DNA from: an uncultured bacterium
Lineage (GTDB): Bacteria; Bacteroidota; Bacteroidia; Bacteroidales; Bacteroidaceae
NCBI GenBank assembly: GCA_905215655.1
Contig: CAJMQT010000011.1
Location: forward strand, 1 to 25,534
Direction: 5' to 3'
DNA: 25,534 nucleotides
The position numbers and the translations under genes were made by a program. Below the pieces are notes generated by a model. The model ran no database searches. It was not told the DNA's origin and worked only from the letters and a program-made list of their open reading frames with translations. Positions 15,269 to 23,220 of this stretch are shown piece by piece (positions within the stretch are counted from its first letter, which is position 1; each line of letters begins with the position of its first letter).

Positions 15269-15955
15269 ATGAAACGATTTTTTATTCTTACAATGATCTG
15301 TTGCGCCGCGATAATGGCGCAGGCACAGGCTTATCACCACAGCTCATATTACAACCGGCAATGCAACCGCCTCGACTACGGATACAACAGGGGAACGGCG
15401 GGCAGCACAGCGGGAAAACAGTATTACGGCTTACGGATAGGAGCGGCTTTCTCGACGGTAAACTCTGACGACCCGACGCTCGACGGAGGCAACTCGCAAA
15501 CGGGACTGAACGTCAGCGCCGTGACCGGTCTGCCGCTGTCAAACAGCGTGCCGCTGTACCTCGAGACGGGACTCTCTTACGTCGAAAAGGGAGGAAAAAA
15601 GAAAATCGGCGGCAAGAAGATGACTTACGACCTGAATTATCTTGAACTGCCGATTGTAGTCAAATACGCCTACAACGTCGACCGACACTTCTCCATCCAG
15701 CCGTTCCTCGGCGGTTATCTGGCGTGCGGCGTGGGCGGCAAAATCAAGAACTACGGCGAGCGCGAGGCACAGAGCTCATTCTCTGACGACGCCTTCCAAC
15801 GCTTTGACGGCGGTCTACGCCTCGGTGTCGGTGCCGCTTACGACATGTTTTACTTCGACATCTCTTACGACATCGGCTTGTCAAACATCTGCCACGACAC
15901 GTTCGACACGTCACACAACGGCTGCCTCGGACTGAACGTCGGGGTAAACTTTTAA
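15269..15955 (+). CDS. Small outer-membrane beta-barrel protein (PorT-like)
   Basis: A 228-residue exported protein. A signal peptide covers about residues 1-19 (ends IMAQA). After a Tyr/Asn-rich linker, residues about 50-228 alternate polar and aromatic residues, as in an eight-stranded barrel: YYGLRIGAAFSTV, LYLETGLSYVEKGGKK, LNYLELPIVVKYAY, IQPFLGGYLACGVGG, LRLGVGAAYDMFYFDISYDIG and a final LGLNVGVNF strand. This strand grammar, with LELP.vvkY, is typical of PorT/OMP_b-brl_2 proteins of Bacteroidetes. Its role is unknown; such proteins are common and not specific to secretion. It ends tail-to-tail with the GT9 gene, overlapping by 4 bp. Confidence 0.82.
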   Translation: MKRFFILTMICCAAIMAQAQAYHHSSYYNRQCNRLDYGYNRGTAGSTAGKQYYGLRIGAAFSTVNSDDPTLDGGNSQTGLNVSAVTGLPLSNSVPLYLETGLSYVEKGGKKKIGGKKMTYDLNYLELPIVVKYAYNVDRHFSIQPFLGGYLACGVGGKIKNYGEREAQSSFSDDAFQRFDGGLRLGVGAAYDMFYFDISYDIGLSNICHDTFDTSHNGCLGLNVGVNF

Positions 15956-16995
15956 CCTTTCAATCTTTCAACTTGTTTAAATAGTTGCTTTTTAACGATG
16001 TCCGGCGTTATCACGGCGTAGCGTTCTTCGGGAGTCATGCCGGCAAGCTCGGCGGCAGAGACGTAGTCGGAGGCGGCGATGCCGTGAGCGGGCACGTCGT
16101 CTTGGGGCAGCCATACAGCCTTGTCGGCGTATGGCGAACAGATTACGAGCGACGGCTTGCCGCAGGCGTGGACGATATGGCGCGCTCCGCCCTCGTTGCC
16201 GAAGTAAAAGTCTACAAGCCGTGACATTGCGACGAGCTTGCGAAGACTGTCGGCATGGACGTTGACAAATACGTTGCTGTTGTCTTTCAAGCAGTTGTAT
16301 ATCCTCACGGCGTTCTGCTCCTCGGCGCCCGGAGCAAAGTTGAAGATTATCTGAAAGTCGGGATAACACTCTATCAGACTGTCGAGCACGCTGACCATGC
16401 TGTCCTCGTTCCACGTCTTGTTGGCGAGCTTTGCCGTCACGCCGGCAAGGATGACGGGGCGGCTGAAGTCTACGCCGCAGTCGGTCATGTAACGTTTGAA
16501 GCTGTCTTGCTCGGCGTCGGTTATGCTGAGGGTGAACCGCCGGTCGTAGTCGAGAGGGCGTATTGCGTTTAGCGGTCGGAGCATTTTCAGGTTGTGCGAA
16601 ATTATGCTTTCGCCTTTGCCGCACGGCTCTATAAGGTGGTTGAAAGCCACAGCCGTGTATCCTTTCTTCATTCCGATGCGGTATTTTGTGCGTGGCGAGA
16701 GCAGCGCGAAGAGCATTGTGTTCACGGTGGAGCGCATGTCGATGATTACGTCGAAGCGGTTTTCGCGGACGATGCGCCACACTTTGCGCAGATATGTCAG
16801 CGGACTGTGACGCTCTTCGTTGCTGAATGTGATGATATGGTCGATCGCGTCGTGCCCCTCGAAGAGCGGCGCAATCTTGTCATTGAGCACGAAGTAGGTC
16901 TCGGCATCGGGAAATGTGCGCTTGATTGTGTTGAAGACGCAGGTGGTTAGGATGGCATCGCCAATCTGGCGGAAGCGTACTACAAGAATTTTCAT
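15952..16995 (-). CDS. Glycosyltransferase family 9 (LPS heptosyltransferase-like)
   Basis: A 347-residue protein starting at MKILVVRFRQIGDAILTT, the canonical GT9/heptosyltransferase N-terminus. An in-frame ATG 24 bp further upstream is less likely, as it only adds MKTKFKLI. The C-terminal half has VNVHADSLRKLVAMSRLVDFYFGNEGGARHIVHACGKPSLVI-type sequence (about residues 240-280), matching the GT9 donor-site region with its D-x-G/E-GG and H-A core. Enzymes of this family add heptose or related sugars to the LPS inner core in the cytoplasm. It is the last gene of the minus-strand LOS-type cluster, 86 bp after the kinase gene. Its final residues are encoded by a short TTTCAATC repeat. The sugar specificity is not readable. 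Confidence 0.87.
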   Translation of the reverse strand: MKILVVRFRQIGDAILTTCVFNTIKRTFPDAETYFVLNDKIAPLFEGHDAIDHIITFSNEERHSPLTYLRKVWRIVRENRFDVIIDMRSTVNTMLFALLSPRTKYRIGMKKGYTAVAFNHLIEPCGKGESIISHNLKMLRPLNAIRPLDYDRRFTLSITDAEQDSFKRYMTDCGVDFSRPVILAGVTAKLANKTWNEDSMVSVLDSLIECYPDFQIIFNFAPGAEEQNAVRIYNCLKDNSNVFVNVHADSLRKLVAMSRLVDFYFGNEGGARHIVHACGKPSLVICSPYADKAVWLPQDDVPAHGIAASDYVSAAELAGMTPEERYAVITPDIVKKQLFKQVERLKG

Positions 16996-17081
16996 TATTA
17001 ATTTAAACTTTGTTTTCAATAAACGTGGCGCCTCGGCATAATCAAAACAAACTTGGCTCAGCTCTCGGCTTGCAGTTTATC

Positions 17082-17825
17082 TTACTTTCTTATCTTTCTC
17101 TTTATCTGTCCTTTCACCTTCTTGCGGTGTTCAAACTTGTCAAGCGTTTCGGTCACCTCGCTCACCGTCTGTTCAACGTTCCAGCCGCGCAGCCCGGCGT
17201 AACGTGCCGTCACATAGCCCAACACTTCGCGGACGTGGGTCAGCCTTATCATGTTGTTGATGCAGTCGCGGTGTGTCGGCGTGCGGAATTTGGAGCGGTT
17301 GGTGTCTATCAGCGTGAAGGAGTATTGCCCGTCGGCGGAGCGTTCGTAAAGGATGTTGGTCAGGTTAAGGTCGCCGTGTAACACCCCTTTCTCGTGCAAC
17401 GTGACGATAAATCGGGCGAGCGCGTCGGCGGCGTCATGGTCGAAATCGGGGCGGCGTATCAGTTCGAAGAGTGCCGGCAGTGCACACTCCGTTGACACGA
17501 AGTAGCTGTCAGACAGCAGTATGCCGCGTCGCAGCTCGATGTATGCCACCTCGCGGGGCGTGCTTACACCCCTTTCGCGCAGCATTCGGGCATAGAGATA
17601 TGCCCGTTCCGCCTTGCTCTTCTTGAAGAATGAGTAGGCGACGCGCTGGAATATGTTGGGCGTCTTGAATTTCTTTACCACGAGCGTCGTGCCGTCCACG
17701 TCGAATGCTTTTACCGTGTTGCGACCGTCATAAAGCAGTTTGCCGCAGGCATCAAAGACCGCCGGCAGGCTCTCAACGAATTTTCGGGCGTAAGAGAAGT
17801 CGCCGCTTACTACGATTTTATTCAT
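17082..17825 (-). CDS. Kdo/WaaP-family lipopolysaccharide kinase
   Basis: A 247-residue protein with a eukaryotic-like kinase fold of the Kdo kinase/WaaP group. The ATP lysine is K51 or K52 in LVVKKFK, a helix glutamate lies near 73 (KAERAYLYA), the catalytic loop is VLHGDLNLTNILY (148-160, D152, N157) and the metal aspartate is D174 in TLIDTNRSKF. It probably phosphorylates Kdo or a core sugar, adding negative charge to LOS; many Bacteroidetes carry phosphorylated Kdo. The start overlaps the upstream GT4 gene by 8 bp, which implies coupled translation. The C-terminus is very basic (HRKKVKGQIKRKIRK), suitable for membrane or acceptor contact. Confidence 0.87.
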   Translation of the reverse strand: MNKIVVSGDFSYARKFVESLPAVFDACGKLLYDGRNTVKAFDVDGTTLVVKKFKTPNIFQRVAYSFFKKSKAERAYLYARMLRERGVSTPREVAYIELRRGILLSDSYFVSTECALPALFELIRRPDFDHDAADALARFIVTLHEKGVLHGDLNLTNILYERSADGQYSFTLIDTNRSKFRTPTHRDCINNMIRLTHVREVLGYVTARYAGLRGWNVEQTVSEVTETLDKFEHRKKVKGQIKRKIRK

Positions 17826-18804
17826 TGTCGTTATTGAGATAAGTCAGGATTTTCTCGGCAACGACACTCCAGTCAAACTCCATAATGTCGCGGCGTGCGG
17901 CGCGTCCGTACTTGCGGCGCAGCTCTTCATTGCCGTAAAGTTCCTTGATGTGACGGGCGAAACAGAAGCGCCAGCGCGCCGAACGTATGCCGTTCTCCTT
18001 GTCTTTTATAAGGTCGAGCGTGCCTGCCTTCGACGTGATGACGGGCAGGGCGCACGCCATCGCCTCGGCAACGGTGTTGTTCCAACCCGAGTATTTGGGG
18101 TTCTCGGCAGACACAAAGCAGTCGGCGCGGTTGAATAATTCCCAGTTACGGTCGAAGGGATGTCCCACTACAAACTCGAAGGGACACTTGCACGTGAAGT
18201 TTTCTATCTTCCGTCGGGCGCCCTCTCCCGTCGGCGTGTCAAAGAGCAGGAGCTTGATGTTAAGACCTTTGGCGTAGAGCTTCTCGCACGCCGAGACGAC
18301 GTAATGCGTGCCTTTCACGCGCTCTGCAAGGCGTCCGTAAGCCATAACGACGAACGGTCGCTCCTTCACCTCGTAGCTCTGCTTGGGCTTATAGTTGGCG
18401 ACGGTCACTCCGCCTATCGCCTTGAAGGTCTTGCGACGGTATTTTTTCAAGTCGTATTCGTAGACGTTTGACGAGCAGGCGAAGACTTCCACCTCGGGAT
18501 TTTTCATCAGATGACTTATCTTCTCGTTCTTCCTTACGTGGTAGAATATCTTGTGACGGGCGCCGGAGGCAAGCACCATCGGCATGAATTTCACCGTGGT
18601 GGTCCACAAGGCGTCGAGCTGTGTGGCGTTGATAGTGTCGAACGTCGCCATCTCGCCTTTGAAGTCAAACCATGAAGGCGCCTCGCCGTCAGGCGTGAAG
18701 ACGATAAACCTGTGACCTTTCTCTACGAAGATATTTCCTAATTCGAGAAAGCGCTTCACGCCGCCGTAAAGCTTTGTGTGGGGAAGAAGTACTCCTAATA
18801 TCAT
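17818..18804 (-). CDS. Glycosyltransferase family 4-type (LOS cluster)
   Basis: A 328-residue GT-B enzyme. The N-terminus MILGVLLPHTKLYGGVKRFLELGNIF has the glycine loop of the acceptor domain. The central FVVMAYGRLAERVKG (about 146-160) opens the donor domain, and SGWNNTVAEAMACALPVITSKAGT (about 243-266) holds the E-x-E-like donor-binding region. It overlaps the kinase gene by 8 bp at its 3' end and follows the GT2 gene after 65 bp, so it is part of the same transcription unit. The sugar donor and acceptor are unknown; context suggests LOS core or outer-core extension. Confidence 0.85.
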   Translation of the reverse strand: MILGVLLPHTKLYGGVKRFLELGNIFVEKGHRFIVFTPDGEAPSWFDFKGEMATFDTINATQLDALWTTTVKFMPMVLASGARHKIFYHVRKNEKISHLMKNPEVEVFACSSNVYEYDLKKYRRKTFKAIGGVTVANYKPKQSYEVKERPFVVMAYGRLAERVKGTHYVVSACEKLYAKGLNIKLLLFDTPTGEGARRKIENFTCKCPFEFVVGHPFDRNWELFNRADCFVSAENPKYSGWNNTVAEAMACALPVITSKAGTLDLIKDKENGIRSARWRFCFARHIKELYGNEELRRKYGRAARRDIMEFDWSVVAEKILTYLNNDNE

Positions 18805-18869
18805 TTGCCGGAAGTGTTTTGAGGTTGAATGTATAAAAAAGAAAAGCCGCGGAACGGGTCAGACACGCA

Positions 18870-19769
18870 TCAGGCGTGCTTCTCCCAAAACTTCCACAGC
18901 GGTCCGAAGTCTGTCGTCAGCATCCACCACAGGGCTTTGAGGCGTCCCCGCAGCATGTTCAAGCCGAGGTGTCCGTCACGTCGGTAGGTGTCGGTGAATG
19001 CGTGATTGAAATCCTCGCCGCGGTAGGTGAAGACGCGGCGGAAGGTCTTGTTGGTCATTCCCCACTTCAAGAGGAACTGTATCTGCCCTTTGTTCTTGCG
19101 TATGCGGGTGGTCGACTTTGTCTCGAAATGGTAGACGCGACCCGCCGAAAGCCCCTTCATATATCTCACTCCGCACAGCCACAGCTTGGCGGTGAAGTCG
19201 GGGTCGCTGTACATTCCGGGCGACAGCTCCACGCTGTAACCGCCCACAAGATCCCAGATGTCGCGGTGAACGATGTTCGGCGGCAGCGTGGCTCCCATCC
19301 AGTCGTTCAGCTGCGGGCGCATATATTCATCGAGCAGAGCATGCTCTCGGAATGTCTCTATCGTGTCGCCGTAGTCGGCATTGATGATCGAACCGCCGGG
19401 GGTATGCGGCTGAATGGTGGTCAGCGAGAGGAAGAAACGGTTGTCGGGGCGGCTCTTTATCTCGTCGTAGAGCACCTTGTCCCAACCCGGCAGGGCGTAC
19501 ATGTCGTCGTTGATGAAGAACATGTAATCGGTCTTTACCTTGCTCCGCATCATATTCATTGCAAGACAGACGCCCACATTCTGTTCCGAATGCGTGTAAT
19601 CATAGCCCTGCTCCCTGACCCATTGTAGCGTTCCGTCGCTGCCGTCGTTGACGTGAATGATTATCTGATGACTGTAAGTCGAGTTTTTCAGTATGCTCTC
19701 CACGCACAGTTTGAGGAACGGCAGATTGTTCCACGTGGGTATAAGGATTGAGAAAAGAGGGTTCGACAT
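18870..19769 (-). CDS. Glycosyltransferase family 2 (LOS cluster)
   Basis: A 299-residue GT-A enzyme. It starts with FSILIPTWNNLPFLKLCVESIL (residues 6-27), has the nucleotide-binding HVNDGSDGT at about 39-47, and the metal-binding DxD-like FINDDMYALPG near residues 84-94. A predicted C-terminal segment rich in basic and aromatic residues may touch the membrane. It is flanked upstream by a 147-bp spacer holding a pair of GC-rich palindromes, and downstream by a GT4 gene 65 bp away. It probably adds one sugar to the LOS core; specificity is unknown. Confidence 0.87.
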   Translation of the reverse strand: MSNPLFSILIPTWNNLPFLKLCVESILKNSTYSHQIIIHVNDGSDGTLQWVREQGYDYTHSEQNVGVCLAMNMMRSKVKTDYMFFINDDMYALPGWDKVLYDEIKSRPDNRFFLSLTTIQPHTPGGSIINADYGDTIETFREHALLDEYMRPQLNDWMGATLPPNIVHRDIWDLVGGYSVELSPGMYSDPDFTAKLWLCGVRYMKGLSAGRVYHFETKSTTRIRKNKGQIQFLLKWGMTNKTFRRVFTYRGEDFNHAFTDTYRRDGHLGLNMLRGRLKALWWMLTTDFGPLWKFWEKHA

Positions 19770-19784
19770 ATTTATTAATTAAAG

Positions 19785-19813
19785 CCCCCTCCTAACCTCC
19801 CCGAGGGGAGGAG
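19785..19813 (+). repeat. GC-rich palindromic repeat, copy 3 (forward)
   Basis: CCCCCTCCTAACCTCCCCGA and the following GGGGAGGAG form the forward element. The next bases GATTGGGCGAGGGTGA (19818-19833) match, with one mismatch, the reverse complement of the inner flank of the copy at 22296-22327, so the full unit is longer than the palindrome. Confidence 0.85.
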
Positions 19814-19884
19814 AAGAGATTGGGCGAGGGTGAGTGATATAAAAAAATTATAAGTTAAAAGTTAAACAACAAAGCTAATCCAAA

Positions 19885-19914
19885 CTCCTCCCCTCGGGGA
19901 GGTTAGGTGGGGGC
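19885..19914 (-). repeat. GC-rich palindromic repeat, copy 4 (reverse)
   Basis: CTCCTCCCCTCGGGGAGG then TTAGGTGGGGGC is the reverse form, facing copy 3 across about 70 bp of AT-rich sequence in the GT2-epimerase spacer. Confidence 0.85.
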
Positions 19915-19916
19915 GT

Positions 19917-20939
19917 CTATTTATATATCTTGAACCATTCGATGAACTCGCGGATGCCTTCTTTCAGCGTAACCTTCGGCTTGTATCCTATCTCGGTAAC
20001 GAGCTTTGTTGTGTCCGCCCATGTGCGGCTGACGTCTCCGGGCTGCATCGGCAGGAATATCTTTTCGGCTTTTCTGCCGAGGTTAAGCTCTATTTCGGCA
20101 ATGAAGTCCATCAGATTTACGGGGCTGCCCAGTCCGATGTTGTAGACCTTGTAAGGCAGATTGTGTGCGCAACGACCGGCGTCGGGCACCTTGTCGAGCA
20201 CCATCAGCGTGCCCGAAACGATGTCGTCGATGTAAGTAAAGTCGCGCATCATCTGTCCGTTGTTGAACACTTTGATTGCCTTTCCCTCGGTTATGGCGTT
20301 GGCAAAGAGCATAGGAGCCATGTCGGGACGCCCGGCGGGACCGTAAACGGTGAAGAAGCGCAAGCCCGTACATGGTATTCCGTACAGCTTGCAGTAAGCG
20401 TGCGCCATCAGCTCGTTGCTCTTTTTGCTGGCGGCATAGAGGCTTACAGGACTAATCACGACGTCGTCCTCGCTGAACGGAGCCTTCTCGTTGAGCCCGT
20501 AAACAGAGCTTGACGAGGCATAGACGAGGTGTTGCGTGCCGAAATTCCGGCAGCATTCAAGGATGTTCAGAAAGCCCATCCAGTTGCTCCGCATATAGGC
20601 GTAGGGATTTTCTATCGAGTAACGCACGCCGGCTTGCGCCGCGAGATGTATCACGCGGTCAAACCGCTCCTCGGCGTAGAGGGCGTCAAGCTGCTCCTTG
20701 TCCTCGATGTCGAGACGTATGAAGTTGTAATTCCGCATGCTCCCGCTCTGCATCCTGACGCCGAAATCGGGCATGGCGTCGGCCTTTATGCCGCCCCGTC
20801 GTAGTCGCCACAGTTTGAGCTGCTGCGGATAATAATCGTTGATGTTGTCAATTCCGATAACCTCGTCGCCTCTTTCAGCGAGCATTTCGGCGCATCGGCT
20901 GCCTATAAATCCGGCGGCGCCGGTTACGAGCACTTTCAT
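19917..20939 (-). CDS. UDP-glucuronate 4-epimerase-type SDR (CapI/GalE-like)
   Basis: A 340-residue extended short-chain dehydrogenase. NAD-binding GAAGFIG lies at 7-13, the family-specific GIDNINDYYPQQLKLWRL at about 29-46, the serine run ASSSSVYG at 141-148, and the catalytic YAASK with Y168 and K172. The DN-NDYY-LK-RL block near residue 31 is the hallmark of UDP-glucuronate 4-epimerases, which make UDP-galacturonate, a sugar used in LPS cores and capsules. It sits between two LOS glycosyltransferase genes, so one of them may transfer galacturonate. A UDP-glucose 4-epimerase is less likely. The start ATG is at 20939; the 71-bp spacer upstream holds a 22-bp duplication. Confidence 0.88.
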   Translation of the reverse strand: MKVLVTGAAGFIGSRCAEMLAERGDEVIGIDNINDYYPQQLKLWRLRRGGIKADAMPDFGVRMQSGSMRNYNFIRLDIEDKEQLDALYAEERFDRVIHLAAQAGVRYSIENPYAYMRSNWMGFLNILECCRNFGTQHLVYASSSSVYGLNEKAPFSEDDVVISPVSLYAASKKSNELMAHAYCKLYGIPCTGLRFFTVYGPAGRPDMAPMLFANAITEGKAIKVFNNGQMMRDFTYIDDIVSGTLMVLDKVPDAGRCAHNLPYKVYNIGLGSPVNLMDFIAEIELNLGRKAEKIFLPMQPGDVSRTWADTTKLVTEIGYKPKVTLKEGIREFIEWFKIYK

Positions 20940-20970
20940 TGTTATGATGGATTTTACGCTTAATAATTAT

Positions 20971-21014
20971 CTGTCGGGAACCTCGAAGCTGTCTGTCGGG
21001 AGCCTCAACTCTAT
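20971..21014. repeat. 22-bp direct duplication between GT4 and epimerase genes
   Basis: CTGTCGGGA(A/G)CCTC occurs at 20971 and again at 20993, a 22-bp period. The second unit overlaps the stop codon region of the GT4 gene (ends 21011). Confidence 0.7.
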
Positions 21015-22147
21015 CCTTTTAGAACCTCGTCGTAGACGTCCAAGACCTGCCGTGCCACGTTGTTGTTTTCAAAACGAGCCACGTAGCGGGTGCTTTCGGC
21101 GATGCGTGCCTCGCGCTCTTCCGAGCCTTTGAGCACTCTGCGGACAGCCTCGGCAAATCCGCCGACGTTGTCCGGGTCAACATAGATGCCTCCGTTGCCT
21201 CCCGCCTCTTCAAGACAGCTGCCCGTGCATGCCACGACGGGCAGTCCGCTTTGTATCGCCTCGATGACGGGAATGCCGAACCCTTCGTAGCGGGAGGGGT
21301 AGACGCACGCCTCGGCGAGCTGGTAGATGGCGGGCAGATCGTCGCCGGGCACGTCGTGGAGCATGAGCACCCGGCTGTCGAGATTGTTCTGACGGATGTA
21401 TGCCTTCACCTTTTCGGTGTAGAGAGTCGGCTTGCCCACGATGACAAGACTGAGGTCGTCGGGCAGCATGCGCAGCGCCTTTACGGCGAGAAGGATGTTC
21501 TTGCGCTCCTCGATGGTGCCCACGCTGACGATGTATCGGCTCGGCAACTTGTATCGGGCGCTTACCTCCGTGAGTTTCGCCTCGCTCTCGCGACTCTTGA
21601 ACCGTGTGCCGCAGCTTTGGTAGATGACGCTGATTTTCTCGGGACTGACGCCTCCGAAGAGTGTTATGTCGCGCTTGGTACACTCGCTGATGGCTATTAT
21701 CCGGTCAGCCTCCTGACATGTCTTGCGGAATTTCATGGTGTAGATAGCCCTGTCGAAGGGGCTGTACCACTCCGGATGTCGCATGAAGATGATGTCGTGA
21801 ACGGTGACGACGGTCTTTATGCCGGCGTCTTTTATGCCGACGGGCAGCTCTCCGGAGAGTCCGTGAAAGAGCTTTACATTGTCTTCCCTGAGATCTTTCG
21901 TAATGCCGTAAGACCTCCACAGCGAGCCGAAGAGCTTGCCGCAGAAGGTGCGGGGGTAGACATATCTCACCCGCTCGCTCTCCAAGACCTGTCGGCGCAG
22001 GTCGTCTGCGCCTTCGTCGGGGGCGTAAAGATTTAGCGTCACGTCGGGCGTGACGATTTCCGATAGGTCGCGAACCAGCGTTCTTGCGTAGCTCCCGAGC
22101 CCTGTCCTGTTGCGCACCATGCGCTTTGCGTCGTATCCTATTATCAT
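21011..22147 (-). CDS. Glycosyltransferase family 4, mannosyltransferase-like (LOS cluster)
   Basis: A 378-residue GT-B enzyme. The acceptor domain begins IIGYDAKRMVRNRTGLGSYARTLVRDL, with the glycine loop at about residues 12-20, and includes VVTVHDIIFMRHPEWYSPFD near residue 111. The donor domain has YIVSVGTIEERKNI (about 208-221) and the E-x7-E motif in YEGFGIPVIEAIQSGLPVV (about 290-308). This is the pattern of GT4 mannosyl- and related transferases. Upstream it is separated from the acyltransferase gene by 199 bp that contain two GC-rich palindromes; downstream lies the epimerase gene. It likely acts in LOS core assembly; the sugar is not known. Confidence 0.88.
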   Translation of the reverse strand: MIIGYDAKRMVRNRTGLGSYARTLVRDLSEIVTPDVTLNLYAPDEGADDLRRQVLESERVRYVYPRTFCGKLFGSLWRSYGITKDLREDNVKLFHGLSGELPVGIKDAGIKTVVTVHDIIFMRHPEWYSPFDRAIYTMKFRKTCQEADRIIAISECTKRDITLFGGVSPEKISVIYQSCGTRFKSRESEAKLTEVSARYKLPSRYIVSVGTIEERKNILLAVKALRMLPDDLSLVIVGKPTLYTEKVKAYIRQNNLDSRVLMLHDVPGDDLPAIYQLAEACVYPSRYEGFGIPVIEAIQSGLPVVACTGSCLEEAGGNGGIYVDPDNVGGFAEAVRRVLKGSEEREARIAESTRYVARFENNNVARQVLDVYDEVLKG

Positions 22148-22155
22148 AGAAACAG

Positions 22156-22183
22156 CCCCCTCCTGACCTCCCCGAGGGGAGGA
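22156..22183 (+). repeat. GC-rich palindromic repeat, copy 5 (forward)
   Basis: CCCCCTCCTGACCTCCCCGA followed by GGGGAGGA. It starts 8 bp upstream of the GT4 start codon and is paired with the reverse copy at 22296-22327. Confidence 0.85.
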
Positions 22184-22295
22184 ATTGAAGTTAGCTTTTT
22201 TTGGGGGGAGTATTAATTGTTATTATTATTTATTCTTTAATTTATTTGAGTTCTGAGAACTCTCAGTCTCCCTTTATTCACCCTCGTCCAATCAG

Positions 22296-22327
22296 CTCTC
22301 CCTCCCTCGGGAGGGTTGGGGAGGGGC
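22296..22327 (-). repeat. GC-rich palindromic repeat, copy 6 (reverse)
   Basis: CTCTCCCTCCCTCGGGAGGG then TTGGGGAGGGGC. Its inner flank CACCCTCGTCCAATCAG (22280-22296) is the reverse complement, with one mismatch, of the inner flank of copy 3. It ends 20 bp before the acyltransferase stop codon. Confidence 0.85.
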
Positions 22328-22346
22328 TGTTGGGTGTTGGGCTGCC

Positions 22347-23219
22347 CTACTCTCTTTTCCTTTTCCACCTGTTATGGCTCCATAGGTAGCAGGGCGGGTC
22401 GCGGCGTATTGTCTCTTCGAGCATTTCGAAGAAGCGGCGGGTTATGGCGTACTCGGGTTCTGCCGCCGGGTTGTCGGTCATCAGTCGGAAGGTGCAGATG
22501 TATTTGCCGCGTCGCGGGCGCTCCATGTCTACGTAGAAGACGGCGTTGTTCATCTTCCGCATCAGCCGTTCGGCACCGGTGAAGACGGGTGTGTCGTGGT
22601 TGAGGAACGGCAGCCAGAGGTGTATGTTGCTGTATTTCGGCGTCTGGTCGGCAATGTATCCGAAGAGGTTCATCAGCCCTTGGCTGCGGAACGAGACGAG
22701 GTAGCGCAGTATGTCGCGTTTGGGGATGCAGAGTCCGCCCATGCTTTGACGTATCTTGATGAAGAGGCGGTCGAAGACCTGACTTCTCAGGGGGTGGTAT
22801 ATCAGCCCGCAGACTGCCTCGTTGTGACGCTCGAAGGCGAGCCCCGTTGCCGAGAGCAGCTCCCAGTTGCAGTAATGTCCGAGTATGGCGGCGCATGACT
22901 GTCCTTTGTCGAAGTATTGTTCTATCTGCCCGGCGTTGCGGAATTCGATGTGGCGGAGCAGTTCCTGCCGGCTTACTGTAATGAGTTTTATCGTCTCGAC
23001 GAAGTAGTCGCAGAGCCAGTGGTAGAAGCGGCGCTCGATGTCGAGATGTTCGCGTGCCGTCTTTTCGGGGAAGGACGTCGTGATGTTGCGTCTCACCACC
23101 GTGCGGCGGTAGCGCGCCACATAATATATAATAAGGTAAAAGAAGTCTGACAGAACGTACAACGCTCTGTAAGGCAGCAGTGATATGAGGTAAAATAAGA
23201 AGTAAACTACTTTGTACAT
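22347..23219 (-). CDS. Lipid A late acyltransferase (LpxL/HtrB family)
   Basis: A 290-residue protein with an N-terminal membrane segment (about residues 4-34) and the family catalytic motif H-x4-E as HYCNWE at 115-120. The later VFTGAERLMRKMNNAVFYVDMERPRRGKY region and the terminal YLWSHNRWKRKRE (W-x-H-x-R-W) are also typical. Members add a secondary acyl chain to Kdo-lipid A at the inner membrane. The start codon lies one base after the stop of the ABC exporter gene, so the two are almost certainly translated from one mRNA. This pairing of an acyltransferase with an MsbA-like exporter supports a lipid A role for both. Confidence 0.92.
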   Translation of the reverse strand: MYKVVYFLFYLISLLPYRALYVLSDFFYLIIYYVARYRRTVVRRNITTSFPEKTAREHLDIERRFYHWLCDYFVETIKLITVSRQELLRHIEFRNAGQIEQYFDKGQSCAAILGHYCNWELLSATGLAFERHNEAVCGLIYHPLRSQVFDRLFIKIRQSMGGLCIPKRDILRYLVSFRSQGLMNLFGYIADQTPKYSNIHLWLPFLNHDTPVFTGAERLMRKMNNAVFYVDMERPRRGKYICTFRLMTDNPAAEPEYAITRRFFEMLEETIRRDPPCYLWSHNRWKRKRE

Positions 23220-23220
23220 A

